Below, piece by piece: positions 1-6,612 of a stretch of 64,000 bases of DNA. How positions within the stretch are numbered: the first letter of the stretch is position 1; every line of letters starts with the position of its first letter. The notes under the pieces were generated by a model. The model was not told the origin of the DNA, made no database searches, and saw nothing but the letters and a program-made list of their open reading frames with translations. The stretch is from NCBI RefSeq assembly GCF_036014215.1, contig NZ_CP107921.1, forward strand, positions 124,001 through 188,000. Direction: 5' to 3'. This stretch comes from Streptomyces sp. NBC_00440 (GTDB lineage: Bacteria; Actinomycetota; Actinomycetes; Streptomycetales; Streptomycetaceae). Made by a program: the position numbers and the translations under genes.

Positions 1-62
1 CGGTACCGATCGAGGGCACGCTCGCCACGCAGGCCCGCGCGTTGGGAGTTACCTACCTCGTG

Positions 63-100
63 GGCCTGTTCAGATACAGAGCGGCCTGTTCAGATGCAGA
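63..100. repeat. Short tandem direct repeat at oxidoreductase 3' end
   Basis: The 18-base word GGCCTGTTCAGATRCAGA occurs at 63-80 and again at 83-100 (20-base period, one mismatch). The second copy contains the stop codon of the minus-strand oxidoreductase (tca at 90-92), so the duplication lies across the gene's 3' end. Confidence 0.75.
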
Positions 101-995
101 TCACGATCTTTCCTCGGGTGCGTCCGCGCTCGGCGTGCGCGTGGGCGGCGGCGATCCGCTCCAGGGGGTAGGCCTGTTCGATACGGGGTGTGTAGCGGCC
201 TTGCCCGCCCAGTTCCGCCGCCGCGGACAGGAGAGTGGAGTCGTTCTCCGCGTTGACCACATGGGTGCCCAGGCGCTGCCCGCCCGCATGGTCGGCGACC
301 GTCGCGACGCGCTTCGGGTCGCCCGCGATCGCGACGAGGTCGTTCAGCGATCCGGAGGCCGCGGTGTCGAGCACGATGTCGACTCCGTGCGGGGCGAGAG
401 CGGACAGACGCTGCGCGAGGCCGGGGCCGTAGGTGGTGGGAACGGCGCCGAGTTCGGTGAGGAACTCGTGATTGCGTTCACTGGCTGTCCCGATCACAGT
501 GGCACCTTGCGCTACCGCGATCTCGACCGCCGCGCTGCCCACGCCTCCGGCGGCGCCCTCGACGAGAAGGGTGCGCCCCGCGAGGGAGCCGAGCGCGTCG
601 AGCCCACGCATCGCGGTCACGGACGCGAGACCGGCGCCCGCGGCCTGCTCGTCGTTCCACGTGGCAGGGGTGTGCGCCCAGGCCGAGAGGATGAGCAGCT
701 CTGCGGTCGCCCCGGTGACACCGCCCAGTCCGAAGACGCGGTCGCCGATGCTCACCCCCTGTACCCCGTCGCCGATCTCGTCGACCACACCGGCGGCGTC
801 GCGCCCGGGAATGGCGGGCAGCTCCAGGGGAATCAGCTGGTGCAGGGCGCCGGCGCGCAGCTTCCAGTCGATGGGATTGACGCCGGCCGCCGCGACGCGG
901 ACACGGATCTCACCAACTCCGGGGTGGGGGTCGGGGGCCTGCTCGATCACCAGGCTCTCCGCTCCGCCGTATTCGTGGAACCGGGCTGCGCGCAT
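90..995 (-). CDS. NADP-dependent quinone oxidoreductase / zinc-less MDR alcohol dehydrogenase
   Basis: A 301-residue medium-chain dehydrogenase/reductase. Seen: the GroES-like N-terminal half with the GVNPIDWKLR motif, PGRDAAGVV, then a Rossmann segment with GAAGGVGSAAVEIA near residues 150-165. The cysteine cluster of zinc enzymes is absent, which points to the quinone-oxidoreductase (QOR) branch that reduces quinones or enones with NADPH in the cytosol. TAAGG lies 9 bases before the ATG at 995. Upstream is a MerR-type promoter (-35 TTGCAC at 1080-1085, -10 TAGAGT at 1054-1059, 20-base spacer) holding a palindrome also found before the nearby merR gene. It is therefore probably the target of that MerR activator. 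The substrate is not deducible. Confidence 0.9.
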   Translation of the reverse strand: MRAARFHEYGGAESLVIEQAPDPHPGVGEIRVRVAAAGVNPIDWKLRAGALHQLIPLELPAIPGRDAAGVVDEIGDGVQGVSIGDRVFGLGGVTGATAELLILSAWAHTPATWNDEQAAGAGLASVTAMRGLDALGSLAGRTLLVEGAAGGVGSAAVEIAVAQGATVIGTASERNHEFLTELGAVPTTYGPGLAQRLSALAPHGVDIVLDTAASGSLNDLVAIAGDPKRVATVADHAGGQRLGTHVVNAENDSTLLSAAAELGGQGRYTPRIEQAYPLERIAAAHAHAERGRTRGKIVICI

Positions 996-1053
996 ATTGG
1001 TCTGCCTTACTTTGACGGGCGGGCCGGAATGACGTGTTCATCCGACGCTCGTC

Positions 1054-1085
1054 ACTCTAGAACCTGACGTTGACGTGAGGTGCAA
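1054..1085 (-). promoter_or_regulatory. MerR-type promoter/operator, copy 1
   Basis: On the minus strand TTGCAC (1080-1085) and TAGAGT (1054-1059) are separated by 20 bases. The spacer holds the imperfect dyad read on the plus strand as CCTGACGTTGACGTGAGG (1063-1080). An over-long 19-20 base spacer with a dyad inside is the hallmark of MerR-activated promoters. It faces the oxidoreductase gene ending at 90. Confidence 0.7.
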
Positions 1086-1122
1086 GCCGCAACTGCCGCC
1101 CGGCTGGAGGAGGCAGGCGCGG

Positions 1123-1178
1123 ATGGGTGAGGTTGCCGAGCGGGCCGGGGCGAGCGTGGGGGCCTGCGCCACTACGAG
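1123..1178 (+). pseudogene. Vestigial merR gene, 5' fragment
   Basis: An ATG at 1123 preceded by GGAGGAGG encodes MGEVAERAGASVG, the start of a MerR winged-helix domain. A base lost after the SVG codons shifts the frame. In the shifted frame ALRYYE-like codons continue to about 1178, then homology ends. It sits behind operator copy 1, as the intact merR sits behind copy 2. This looks like the remains of a duplicated operator-merR unit. Confidence 0.6.
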
Positions 1179-1377
1179 GGATCACGCCGCCCGTCACGGT
1201 CGACACCCATGTGCCGCGGGCGGGCTCGGCGATCCCGGCACGACGCGAGGGCAGCCGCGCGTACATGAACCGCGTGGACGCGCTCGGTTCCGCCACCGGG
1301 TCACGATCAATCTCGGCGCCGGCAACGGTTCGATCGGCCCGCAGGGCTGGCCCCGGAGCCGGTATTGCTAGCCTCAA

Positions 1378-1395
1378 CCTGACGTCGACGTGAGG
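1378..1395. promoter_or_regulatory. MerR-type operator, copy 2
   Basis: CCTGACGTCGACGTGAGG differs from copy 1 (1063-1080) by one base and is almost fully dyad-symmetric. It lies 28 bases before the merR start at 1424, which suggests autoregulation. Confidence 0.65.
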
Positions 1396-1423
1396 TAAGG
1401 GCGGGAAGGGAGTGACCTGCGTC

Positions 1424-1780
1424 ATGCGCATCGGACAGCTCGCCAGGCGGTCAGGGGTCAGCGTGCGGGCCCTGCGCTACTACGAGGAACAGCGGCTCCT
1501 GGAATCGGCGCGGACGCCCGGTGGGCAGCGTGACTATTCCGACGAAGCCCTGGAGCGGGTCCAGCTCATCCAGGACCTCTTCGCGGCCGGCCTCTCCAGC
1601 CGTACCGTCGTCGAACTCCTGCCGTGTGTGAGCACCGGCGTCGCGACCCCCGCCATGCTCGACCAGCTCATCATCGAACGCGACCGCATGGCCGCACGCA
1701 TCCAGGACCTGACCCGGGCCAAGTCCAAACTCGGCCGCGTGATCGAGAATGTGACCGCGGCGAACGTGGCGCAGGACTGA
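1424..1780 (+). CDS. MerR family transcriptional regulator
   Basis: 118 residues. The N-terminal winged helix reads MRIGQLARRSGVSVRALRYY and is followed by the wing EEQRLLESARTPGGQR. A C-terminal coiled-coil dimerisation helix (IIERDRMAARIQDLTRAKSKL) follows. No C-terminal effector domain or cysteine cluster for metals is visible. The ATG at 1424 is preferred over the GTG at 1412 because AAGGGAG lies about 11 bases upstream of it. It probably controls its own promoter and the divergent oxidoreductase through the paired dyads at 1063-1080 and 1378-1395. The reading frame stays open after its TGA into an AraC-like remnant. Confidence 0.88.
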   Translation: MRIGQLARRSGVSVRALRYYEEQRLLESARTPGGQRDYSDEALERVQLIQDLFAAGLSSRTVVELLPCVSTGVATPAMLDQLIIERDRMAARIQDLTRAKSKLGRVIENVTAANVAQD

Positions 1781-2194
1781 TCAACGCGTCGCGAGGGGTG
1801 GGGCGCCGACCTGTCCGGCATCTACCGGGAAAGAGTCGGCCACCTGCGACGTGAGACAAACCGGCTCGCCGTCGAGCTGCGAGAACTACTGGACTCACGA
1901 ACCCACGCCGGCCTCTCCCTGCACGAGGCCGCAGCCATCCTGCATGCCCACCCCACACACCTGATCCGCTGCTTCAAGCAGACATACGGCCTGCCCCCAC
2001 ACGCCTACCTCACCGGCAAGCCCATCGAACACGCACGTCGCCTTCTCCTCGACGGCCGCCGACCCGCCGAGGTCGCCACAACCATTGGCCTGCACGACCA
2101 AGCCCATCCAAACCGGCACTTCACACGCAACGTCGGCACCACACCCGCGCGCTACCGGCGCACTCGCACCGGTTCTCGCACAACTGCCTTCTGA
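1781..2194 (+). pseudogene. AraC-family DNA-binding domain remnant
   Basis: An open frame of 137 codons directly follows, in frame, the merR stop (TGA 1778-1780). It contains an AraC double-helix-turn-helix: LSLHEAAAILHAHPTHLIRCFKQTYGLPPHAY, then ARRLLLDGRRPAEVATTIGLHDQAHPNRHFTR and the end motif TPARYRR. There is no ATG or GTG start and no N-terminal sensor or cupin domain, so it is a 5'-truncated gene rather than a functional regulator. Read-through of the merR stop would give a MerR-AraC fusion, which is possible but unsupported. Confidence 0.6.
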
Positions 2195-2290
2195 GCTCCG
2201 CAGCAGAAGCCGACATCCAACCGCCCCAAGGGCCCACGGGCTTCACCCCGGCGAACCCATACGGCAGGGCACCAGCCATCGGCTCGCCCC

Positions 2291-2455
2291 TCACGGTAGC
2301 GGGCGGACTTCGCCGTCGTGGACGAGGATCTTGCCCTCCACCTCGAAGTCGGCGGACGTGAAATGCCGCGGTGCACGAGAGCGGGGGCGAGGAAACCGTC
2401 GACCATGGAAGGGGACGGTGCCGTGCAGGGCGGAGTCGCTGCCGAGCACGGTCAC
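2291..2455 (-). CDS. Possible small ORF downstream of the ABM gene
   Basis: A GTG at 2455 starts 17 bases after the ABM stop codon and encodes 54 residues, ending in FTSADFEVEGKILVHDGEVRPLP. The composition looks protein-like, but no family is recognised. It could be a translationally coupled peptide or the worn end of a deleted gene. Confidence 0.3.
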   Translation of the reverse strand: MTVLGSDSALHGTVPFHGRRFPRPRSRAPRHFTSADFEVEGKILVHDGEVRPLP

Positions 2456-2473
2456 GCCTCTACCGTTGCTGGG

Positions 2474-2824
2474 TCATACGTCGACCTGCTCGAAGATGTG
2501 CGGGTACGACACGATGTCGTCGGGGAACTCGGCCGCCATGCGCTGGAACTCCGGGTTGCCGAACGCCGTGGCGAGCGCCTCGGTCGACTCCCAGACCGCG
2601 ACGTTCATCAGAAGCTGGCTGTCCGCCGTTCCCTTGTGCATCTGCAAGGAGACGAATCCCGGCTGAGCCTTCATGAACTCCGCCTGCCTCCGAAAGAGGG
2701 CCAGGAACGATTCAGTCCTCTCCTTCGGAACGAAGAAGGTGTTGGCCAGGACGATGGGCCCGGTCTTCTCCTTGAACTGCGCGAACATCGGCGTAATCGG
2801 ATCAAGGCTCTGCAGCTCGGCCAT
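2474..2824 (-). CDS. Antibiotic biosynthesis monooxygenase (ABM) domain protein
   Basis: 116 residues forming one dimeric alpha-beta barrel (ABM fold). Typical features are VLANTFFVPKERTESFLALFRRQAEFMKAQPGFVSLQMHKG and the NVAVWEST strand. Such proteins are cofactor-free oxygenases or heme-degrading/stress proteins acting as dimers. There is no haem-ligand asparagine pattern that would assign it to IsdG. It stands alone, with degenerate DNA on both sides. Confidence 0.85.
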   Translation of the reverse strand: MAELQSLDPITPMFAQFKEKTGPIVLANTFFVPKERTESFLALFRRQAEFMKAQPGFVSLQMHKGTADSQLLMNVAVWESTEALATAFGNPEFQRMAAEFPDDIVSYPHIFEQVDV

Positions 2825-3233
2825 CTTCGGTACTTCCTCTCGCTATCGGTGGTCCCACGGCACCGAGGCCGGCCACGCCGCCGTGCTGGATCCGGCGACG
2901 CTCACGACGCTCGCTTGTCCCTACGGGTACTGCTTTCCGGGGACCGTTCCATCGTCCCGGGGTAAGCGGGCCGTGAAGTCAGCCGCAGTTCCCGTTCCGA
3001 GGGGCGACCGCGGTCGGACCGCGCGAAGCCGTGTCGTACCTGGGGCTGATACCGGACCCTGAGGGGCGCGGTCTCGCGGCCGACACGGGCGGAGGTGAGA
3101 TCGCGTCAATCCGCAGGAGCTGCGCCCCGCATGGGGAAGAGCCCCCGACAAGTGCGGACAGCCAGCGTCGTGGGCTGATGCACCTTCAGAGGGCGTTAGG
3201 TCCGTTTCTGGCATTGGCCCGCGTCCGGGTTGC
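2825..3233. other. About 400 bases without a convincing gene
   Basis: No ORF with a recognisable domain is present on either strand. A plus-strand stretch near 3025-3065 reads GPREAVSYLGLIP, faintly like IS110 transposases, but continues into nonsense. The segment lies between an intact gene and a transposase fragment and is probably decayed DNA. Confidence 0.5.
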
Positions 3234-3600
3234 TCAAGGAGTCCCTGGCGGACGAGCCGTCCCCGGCGGGAGGGGGTGACGCGGGGAGGTGGCGTTGTCG
3301 GGCCGGTGGTCGCGGGCGAGGCGCCGGTGCAGCATGAGGGTGCCGTTGACCTGCTCGGCCACCCACCGTTTCGGTTGCGGGACGAAGCCTTTGCCCTCGT
3401 CGGCGGGGCTGCGCCGGACCACCTCGACGGTGGTGTCGTTTACCGCGCCGTGGACGATCCCGGCGTCCTCGAAGCCCTGGTCGACCAGGACCTTCTCCAG
3501 GCGCATCCCGCACTGTTCGGCCGCCTGGTCCAGCAAGGCGATGCCGGCCTCGTTGTCGTGCGCGCTGGCCGACAGGACCACCACAACGGGACTTAACGGG
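3234..3600 (-). pseudogene. IS5-family transposase, C-terminal fragment
   Basis: The readable part starts PVVVVLSASAHDNEAGIALLDQ and continues with VLVDQGFEDAGIVHGA, EVVRRSPADEGKGFVPQPKRWVAEQVNGTLMLHRRLARD. This is the second half of a Streptomyces IS5/IS1647-like DDE transposase, with the catalytic region around the KRWVAEQ glutamate. The N-terminal half and both terminal inverted repeats are missing, and the end after LARD is shifted. An old insertion remnant. Confidence 0.8.
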
Positions 3601-3611
3601 AGACGATGCGG

Positions 3612-4301
3612 TCAGGCAGGTGGGCGCCGCCGAGTGCCACCGCCGCTTCCGTTCAACGGGATCAGGGATTCCAGGTGCGCGCCTTTGACCCAGGAGCCCA
3701 GCAGGTCACGGTGCATGGCCACCACGTCCTGACGCAGGGCCAGGCCGAGTGCGGCCGATGTGAACGTGCGGCCGGTGGTGACGAACAGTGCGACGTCTGC
3801 GCCGTGTTCAGGACGGGCAGTGCCGACGAACCTCTGCATGTCCTGCGAACCCACCCCCCGGGCGGGGGCGTACTTTTTACACTGGATGACCAGTTTGCGG
3901 CCGTCGGCGAGGTAGCCGATGACGTCCGCGCCCAGATCGCCGCTCTTGCCGCTGACGACGACCTTCGTGCAGCCGTCCCGCCGGCACAGACCGGCGATGT
4001 ACGTCTCGAAGTCCTGCCACGACAGGGCGTCGACATCGGCCATCGACAGCTCCCGTGCCCGGGCCTCCTCCTGCGCCCGCCACCTCCGGTCCTGGTCTAC
4101 CGCCCGGCGGTGCGAGCGCAGCAGTATCCAGCCGGCCCCGGCCGCTACGACCGCAGCAAGCACAGCCATGAAGACGGGCCACACCATCGTCCAGTGCCCG
4201 GCTACCCACACCACGACCGCCGCCGCCACCACCGCACCCCAGCCTTGCACCTGTCGGCGCGTCCGCTTCCTCAATCGCCAACGCCGTCGCCGTGACGCCA
4301 T
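3612..4301 (-). CDS. Membrane-anchored Mrr-like restriction endonuclease
   Basis: About 229 residues. An arginine-rich N-terminus precedes two membrane helices (roughly residues 20-65). A linker then leads to a C-terminal Mrr_cat (PD-(D/E)XK) nuclease domain. The fold's motifs are visible: WQDFETYIAGLCRR, SGDLGADVIGYLADGRKLVIQCKKY (D...QxK) and VALFVTTGRTFT. Such proteins cleave modified or foreign DNA. The membrane anchor would place it at the cell boundary. The start is uncertain: the frame opens with TTG at 4334, but GTG-ATG at 4304/4301 follows GGGGGAG. No methylase or specificity subunit is nearby, so it acts alone. Confidence 0.85.
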   Translation of the reverse strand: MASRRRRWRLRKRTRRQVQGWGAVVAAAVVVWVAGHWTMVWPVFMAVLAAVVAAGAGWILLRSHRRAVDQDRRWRAQEEARARELSMADVDALSWQDFETYIAGLCRRDGCTKVVVSGKSGDLGADVIGYLADGRKLVIQCKKYAPARGVGSQDMQRFVGTARPEHGADVALFVTTGRTFTSAALGLALRQDVVAMHRDLLGSWVKGAHLESLIPLNGSGGGTRRRPPA

Positions 4302-4407
4302 CACTCCCCCGCTTTCCAAAACCGTGAACCGCAATACGGAGGCGTACTCGGTCGGCTCATGGGCTTCGCCCTACCGCCCGGGAACCATGCCGGAACCTGC
4401 GTCGCCG

Positions 4408-4518
4408 TCAGTGCACGGACTGCGTGACGCCACTTGCGAGCTGACCCAGGAAATTGAGGATTCCCTGCCCCGCCGGGGTCGGGGCGATGAGTACGCCCAG
4501 CGCCAGAACGATGGTCAC
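4408..4518 (-). CDS. Possible 36-residue peptide coupled to the upstream small ORF
   Basis: A GTG at 4518 overlaps the stop codon of the preceding minus-strand ORF (GTGA). The product is MTIVLALGVLIAPTPAGQG followed by ILNFLGQLASGVTQ; its first half is strongly hydrophobic. It is unrecognised. The stop/start overlap and membrane character suggest a coupled pair of membrane peptides, but the evidence is thin. Confidence 0.3.
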   Translation of the reverse strand: MTIVLALGVLIAPTPAGQGILNFLGQLASGVTQSVH

Positions 4519-4739
4519 GGTGTGCACTTCTCGTCCAACCGGCTCCGGGACTCCGTACGCCTGCGCAGCCGGAACAAGACGATCACCACGAGCAGCACAC
4601 CCCCATTGATCGTCAACAACCGCCCTGACCCCCCGAAACGACCCGCCACCACATCCGTACGGGCAGCAACGCGCCACCCCAGGCTTCCTGTGTATCCGGG
4701 CCCGGGCGGCGCTGGAGGCAAGTTGCGAACGAATGGCAT
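4515..4739 (-). CDS. Possible small single-span membrane protein
   Basis: An ORF of up to 74 residues with a membrane segment LTINGGVLLVVIVLFRLRRR and a charged tail. The N-terminal 40 codons look less protein-like, so a downstream GTG may be the true start. The stop overlaps the start of the next small ORF. No family is recognised. Confidence 0.3.
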   Translation of the reverse strand: MPFVRNLPPAPPGPGYTGSLGWRVAARTDVVAGRFGGSGRLLTINGGVLLVVIVLFRLRRRTESRSRLDEKCTP

Positions 4740-4818
4740 AAAGCCATCGGGCCTGGCTGAATGCCGTGTGTCGGCCGACCCCCGACCTGGTGGCCACGGA
4801 GAACGGACCCCGCCAGGC

Positions 4819-4857
4819 TTCCGTCACGAGCGCGACCTTGCCGGTGAACTCGTTCAT
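4819..4857 (-). pseudogene. Truncated short-chain dehydrogenase start
   Basis: From an ATG at 4857 the frame reads MNEFTGKVALVT, the classic SDR first strand, but loses the glycine-rich loop immediately afterwards (EAWRGP instead of TGxxxGIG). Only about 13 codons remain, so it is the 5' end of a deleted SDR gene divergent from the SnoaL-like gene. Confidence 0.45.
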
Positions 4858-4973
4858 TGGTGTTCGCCTGATACCTGTACGGGCTCGACGAGGTCGACCG
4901 GATAGTCCTGCAGCTGAATGCAGACGGCGCCAAAAAAAAGCCGTCGCGGCGCCCTTGGACGCGCTGATACGAC

Positions 4974-5453
4974 ATGGGGATGAGTACTGAAGTCCTTGAT
5001 CCAACGGACCGTCTGTTTGCCGAGCGCGCTTGCGAGCGCCTCATCGTCGAGTTCGTCCACCAGCTCGACCTCGGCAACCCGGGCGAGGTGGCCGGCCTGT
5101 TCACGGATACCGGGGTCTGGGAGTGGACGGAAGGAGACCGCCGCGTCCAGGGACGTGACGCACTCCGGTCCTATTTCGCCGGCCGACCCGCGGACAGGCT
5201 CTCGCGCCGGATATGCACGAACATCCTGGTCACTGTCACATCCGAGGCAACAGCCACGGCAACCACCTACTTCACGACCTACCGTGTCGATGGGCATACC
5301 GACGGCTACGCACCCCCACGGGCCCCCACACAAGTGGGCCACTACGAAGACACATTCCTCAAGGTCGACGGCCAGTGGCTTCTCAGCTCTCGTTCCTTGT
5401 TCCTGGCCTTCGCCGGCCCAACCGAACGCCTCGAACCCACTGACAAGCCGTGA
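4974..5453 (+). CDS. SnoaL-like / nuclear transport factor 2 family protein
   Basis: 159 residues. Seen: an opening helix RACERLIVEFVHQLDLGNPGEVAGLF, then TDTGVWEWTEGDRRVQGRDALRSYF, and a closing sheet VGHYEDTFLKVDGQWLLSSRSLFLAF. This is the NTF2-like cone used by polyketide cyclases, limonene epoxide hydrolases and ring-hydroxylating dioxygenase beta subunits. No Shine-Dalgarno sequence is evident before ATG 4974 (or 4980). It was probably once divergent from an SDR gene, now reduced to a remnant. Its reaction cannot be assigned. Confidence 0.85.
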   Translation: MGMSTEVLDPTDRLFAERACERLIVEFVHQLDLGNPGEVAGLFTDTGVWEWTEGDRRVQGRDALRSYFAGRPADRLSRRICTNILVTVTSEATATATTYFTTYRVDGHTDGYAPPRAPTQVGHYEDTFLKVDGQWLLSSRSLFLAFAGPTERLEPTDKP

Positions 5454-5804
5454 TCACGCTCCAACTGACAGGGCAGGCAAGGCCGTAAGGAGAAACGTCG
5501 TGTGTTCGTCCGCGTCCCGCCCGGCAACAAGGGCGGGCCCGACCGCCCCGCTCAACAGCACACACCGGCCGGCGACCGGACTCCAGCCCGGTCCGGGATC
5601 GTCCTCGCAGCTGGGGAACACGTAGGCGAGCCATGGCGTCCGCCGGCGCGGGTGCGTCACCGCGGCCCGCCCTGCGGTGGGACGGAACGCCAAGTGCCGA
5701 CAGTGGTCGTCGTCGTCCGGTTCACCACGGAGCCACGGAGCCGGGTGACCGCTGGCGGGATCACCGCGAGGCGATCCGGGGCAGGACTGCTCCGGACGGG
5801 GCCC
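5454..5804. other. 350 bases without a convincing gene
   Basis: The interval separates the SnoaL-like gene and the convergent tetR gene. Open frames exist on both strands (for example a minus-strand 79-codon frame ending at 5454), but none carries a recognisable domain or ribosome binding site. Confidence 0.5.
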
Positions 5805-6491
5805 TCAGCGCACCGATCCGCCCTCGACGAGACGCCTCAGCGAGGGAAGCAGCGCGTCCAGGTCCTGGCCGGTGCGGAAGGCCACCAGCGTCGTGCCGCC
5901 GTTGCCGGAGTCCTCCGGGCCGGAGGGCGCGGGGAAGAGCGCGAGTACTTCGCGCATCGCCTCGTCCATTTCGGCCACGGGATCGGAGGACTCGCCCCGG
6001 AGCCAGCGGCGCAGCACATGATTGTGGGCCGAGACCACGGACGCCGCCATGAGTTCGGCCCGCAGCGACGCCGACTCCGTGGGGTCCCCCATCCACTCCG
6101 CGATGAACTCACGGAACAGTCGCTGGTACCGCGCCACACTGGCGATTTCCCGGTCCCGCAGCACGGGGACCTTGCTGGTCAGCGCGTACCGACGGTGCGC
6201 GAGGTCGCCCTCGTCGATGTAGTGCAGCAGAACCAGGCGGACCGCGTCGGACACGGCGATCAGGGCGGTGCTGTGGCTGGAGCTGGCCAGCCGGTCCTTG
6301 ATCAGTGCGAGCAGCCGGTCATGGTCGGGGAAGATCACGTCTTCCTTCGACTTGTAGTGCCGGAAGAACGTCGTGCGCCCTGCTCCGGCCCGTTCGGCGA
6401 TGTCGTCGACGGTGGTCTGCTCGTATCCGCGCTCGTCGAAGAGCGCGAAGGCGGCATCCGCGAGTCGGATCCGCGCGGCTGGCTTACTCAT
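5805..6491 (-). CDS. TetR family regulator of the mutase/carboxylase operon
   Basis: 228 residues. The N-terminal HTH runs RIRLADAAFALFDERGYEQTTVDDIAERAGAGRTTFFRHYKSKEDVIF. The C-terminal half is an all-helical ligand domain. It is divergent from the mutase operon. The intergenic region carries a 17-base palindrome over the predicted operon promoter, so it is probably a repressor responding to an acyl-CoA or related metabolite (inference). The ATG at 6491 overlaps the TGA of a 7-codon upstream frame (6488-6511) created by a 20-base tandem duplication. Confidence 0.88.
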   Translation of the reverse strand: MSKPAARIRLADAAFALFDERGYEQTTVDDIAERAGAGRTTFFRHYKSKEDVIFPDHDRLLALIKDRLASSSHSTALIAVSDAVRLVLLHYIDEGDLAHRRYALTSKVPVLRDREIASVARYQRLFREFIAEWMGDPTESASLRAELMAASVVSAHNHVLRRWLRGESSDPVAEMDEAMREVLALFPAPSGPEDSGNGGTTLVAFRTGQDLDALLPSLRRLVEGGSVR

Positions 6492-6525
6492 GACCACCCA
6501 TCCTCACTCATGACCGCCCATCCTT
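6488..6525 (-). repeat. 20-base tandem duplication creating an upstream ORF
   Basis: CTCATGACCRCCCATCCT occurs twice with a 20-base period at 6487-6524, duplicating the start-codon region of the tetR gene. The extra ATG at 6511 opens a frame encoding MSEDGWS, whose TGA overlaps the ATG of tetR at 6491. Confidence 0.65.
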
Positions 6526-6550
6526 CCCTGTCTCGGTGCCCGGAAGCCAC

Positions 6551-6599
6551 TTGCCCCGGCGAACGGTACTGAGTACCGTCTATCAGACATCGAGTACCG
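6551..6599 (+). promoter_or_regulatory. Predicted promoter and TetR operator of the mutase operon
   Basis: The perfect inverted repeat ACGGTAC-TGA-GTACCGT lies at 6563-6579. Its half-site GAGTACCG (6571-6578) recurs at 6592-6599, 21 bases away, which is two helical turns. A possible -35 TTGCCC (6551-6556) and -10 TACCGT (6574-6579) with a 17-base spacer overlap the palindrome, which suits repression by the divergent TetR protein. Confidence 0.65.
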
Positions 6600-6612
6600 A
6601 AGGAGGTCCGGC

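Noticed and set aside
1..62. Plus-strand frame reading VPIEGTLATQARALGVTYLVG that could be the end of a gene upstream
   Set aside because: It continues into a frame antisense to the oxidoreductase without a stop, and no family was recognised.
3025..3280. Plus-strand words GPREAVSYLGLIP resembling an IS110 transposase
   Set aside because: Only about a dozen residues resemble the family and the rest of the frame is unrelated.
5454..5693. 79-codon minus-strand open frame
   Set aside because: No ribosome binding site, no domain, and composition typical of a chance high-GC frame.
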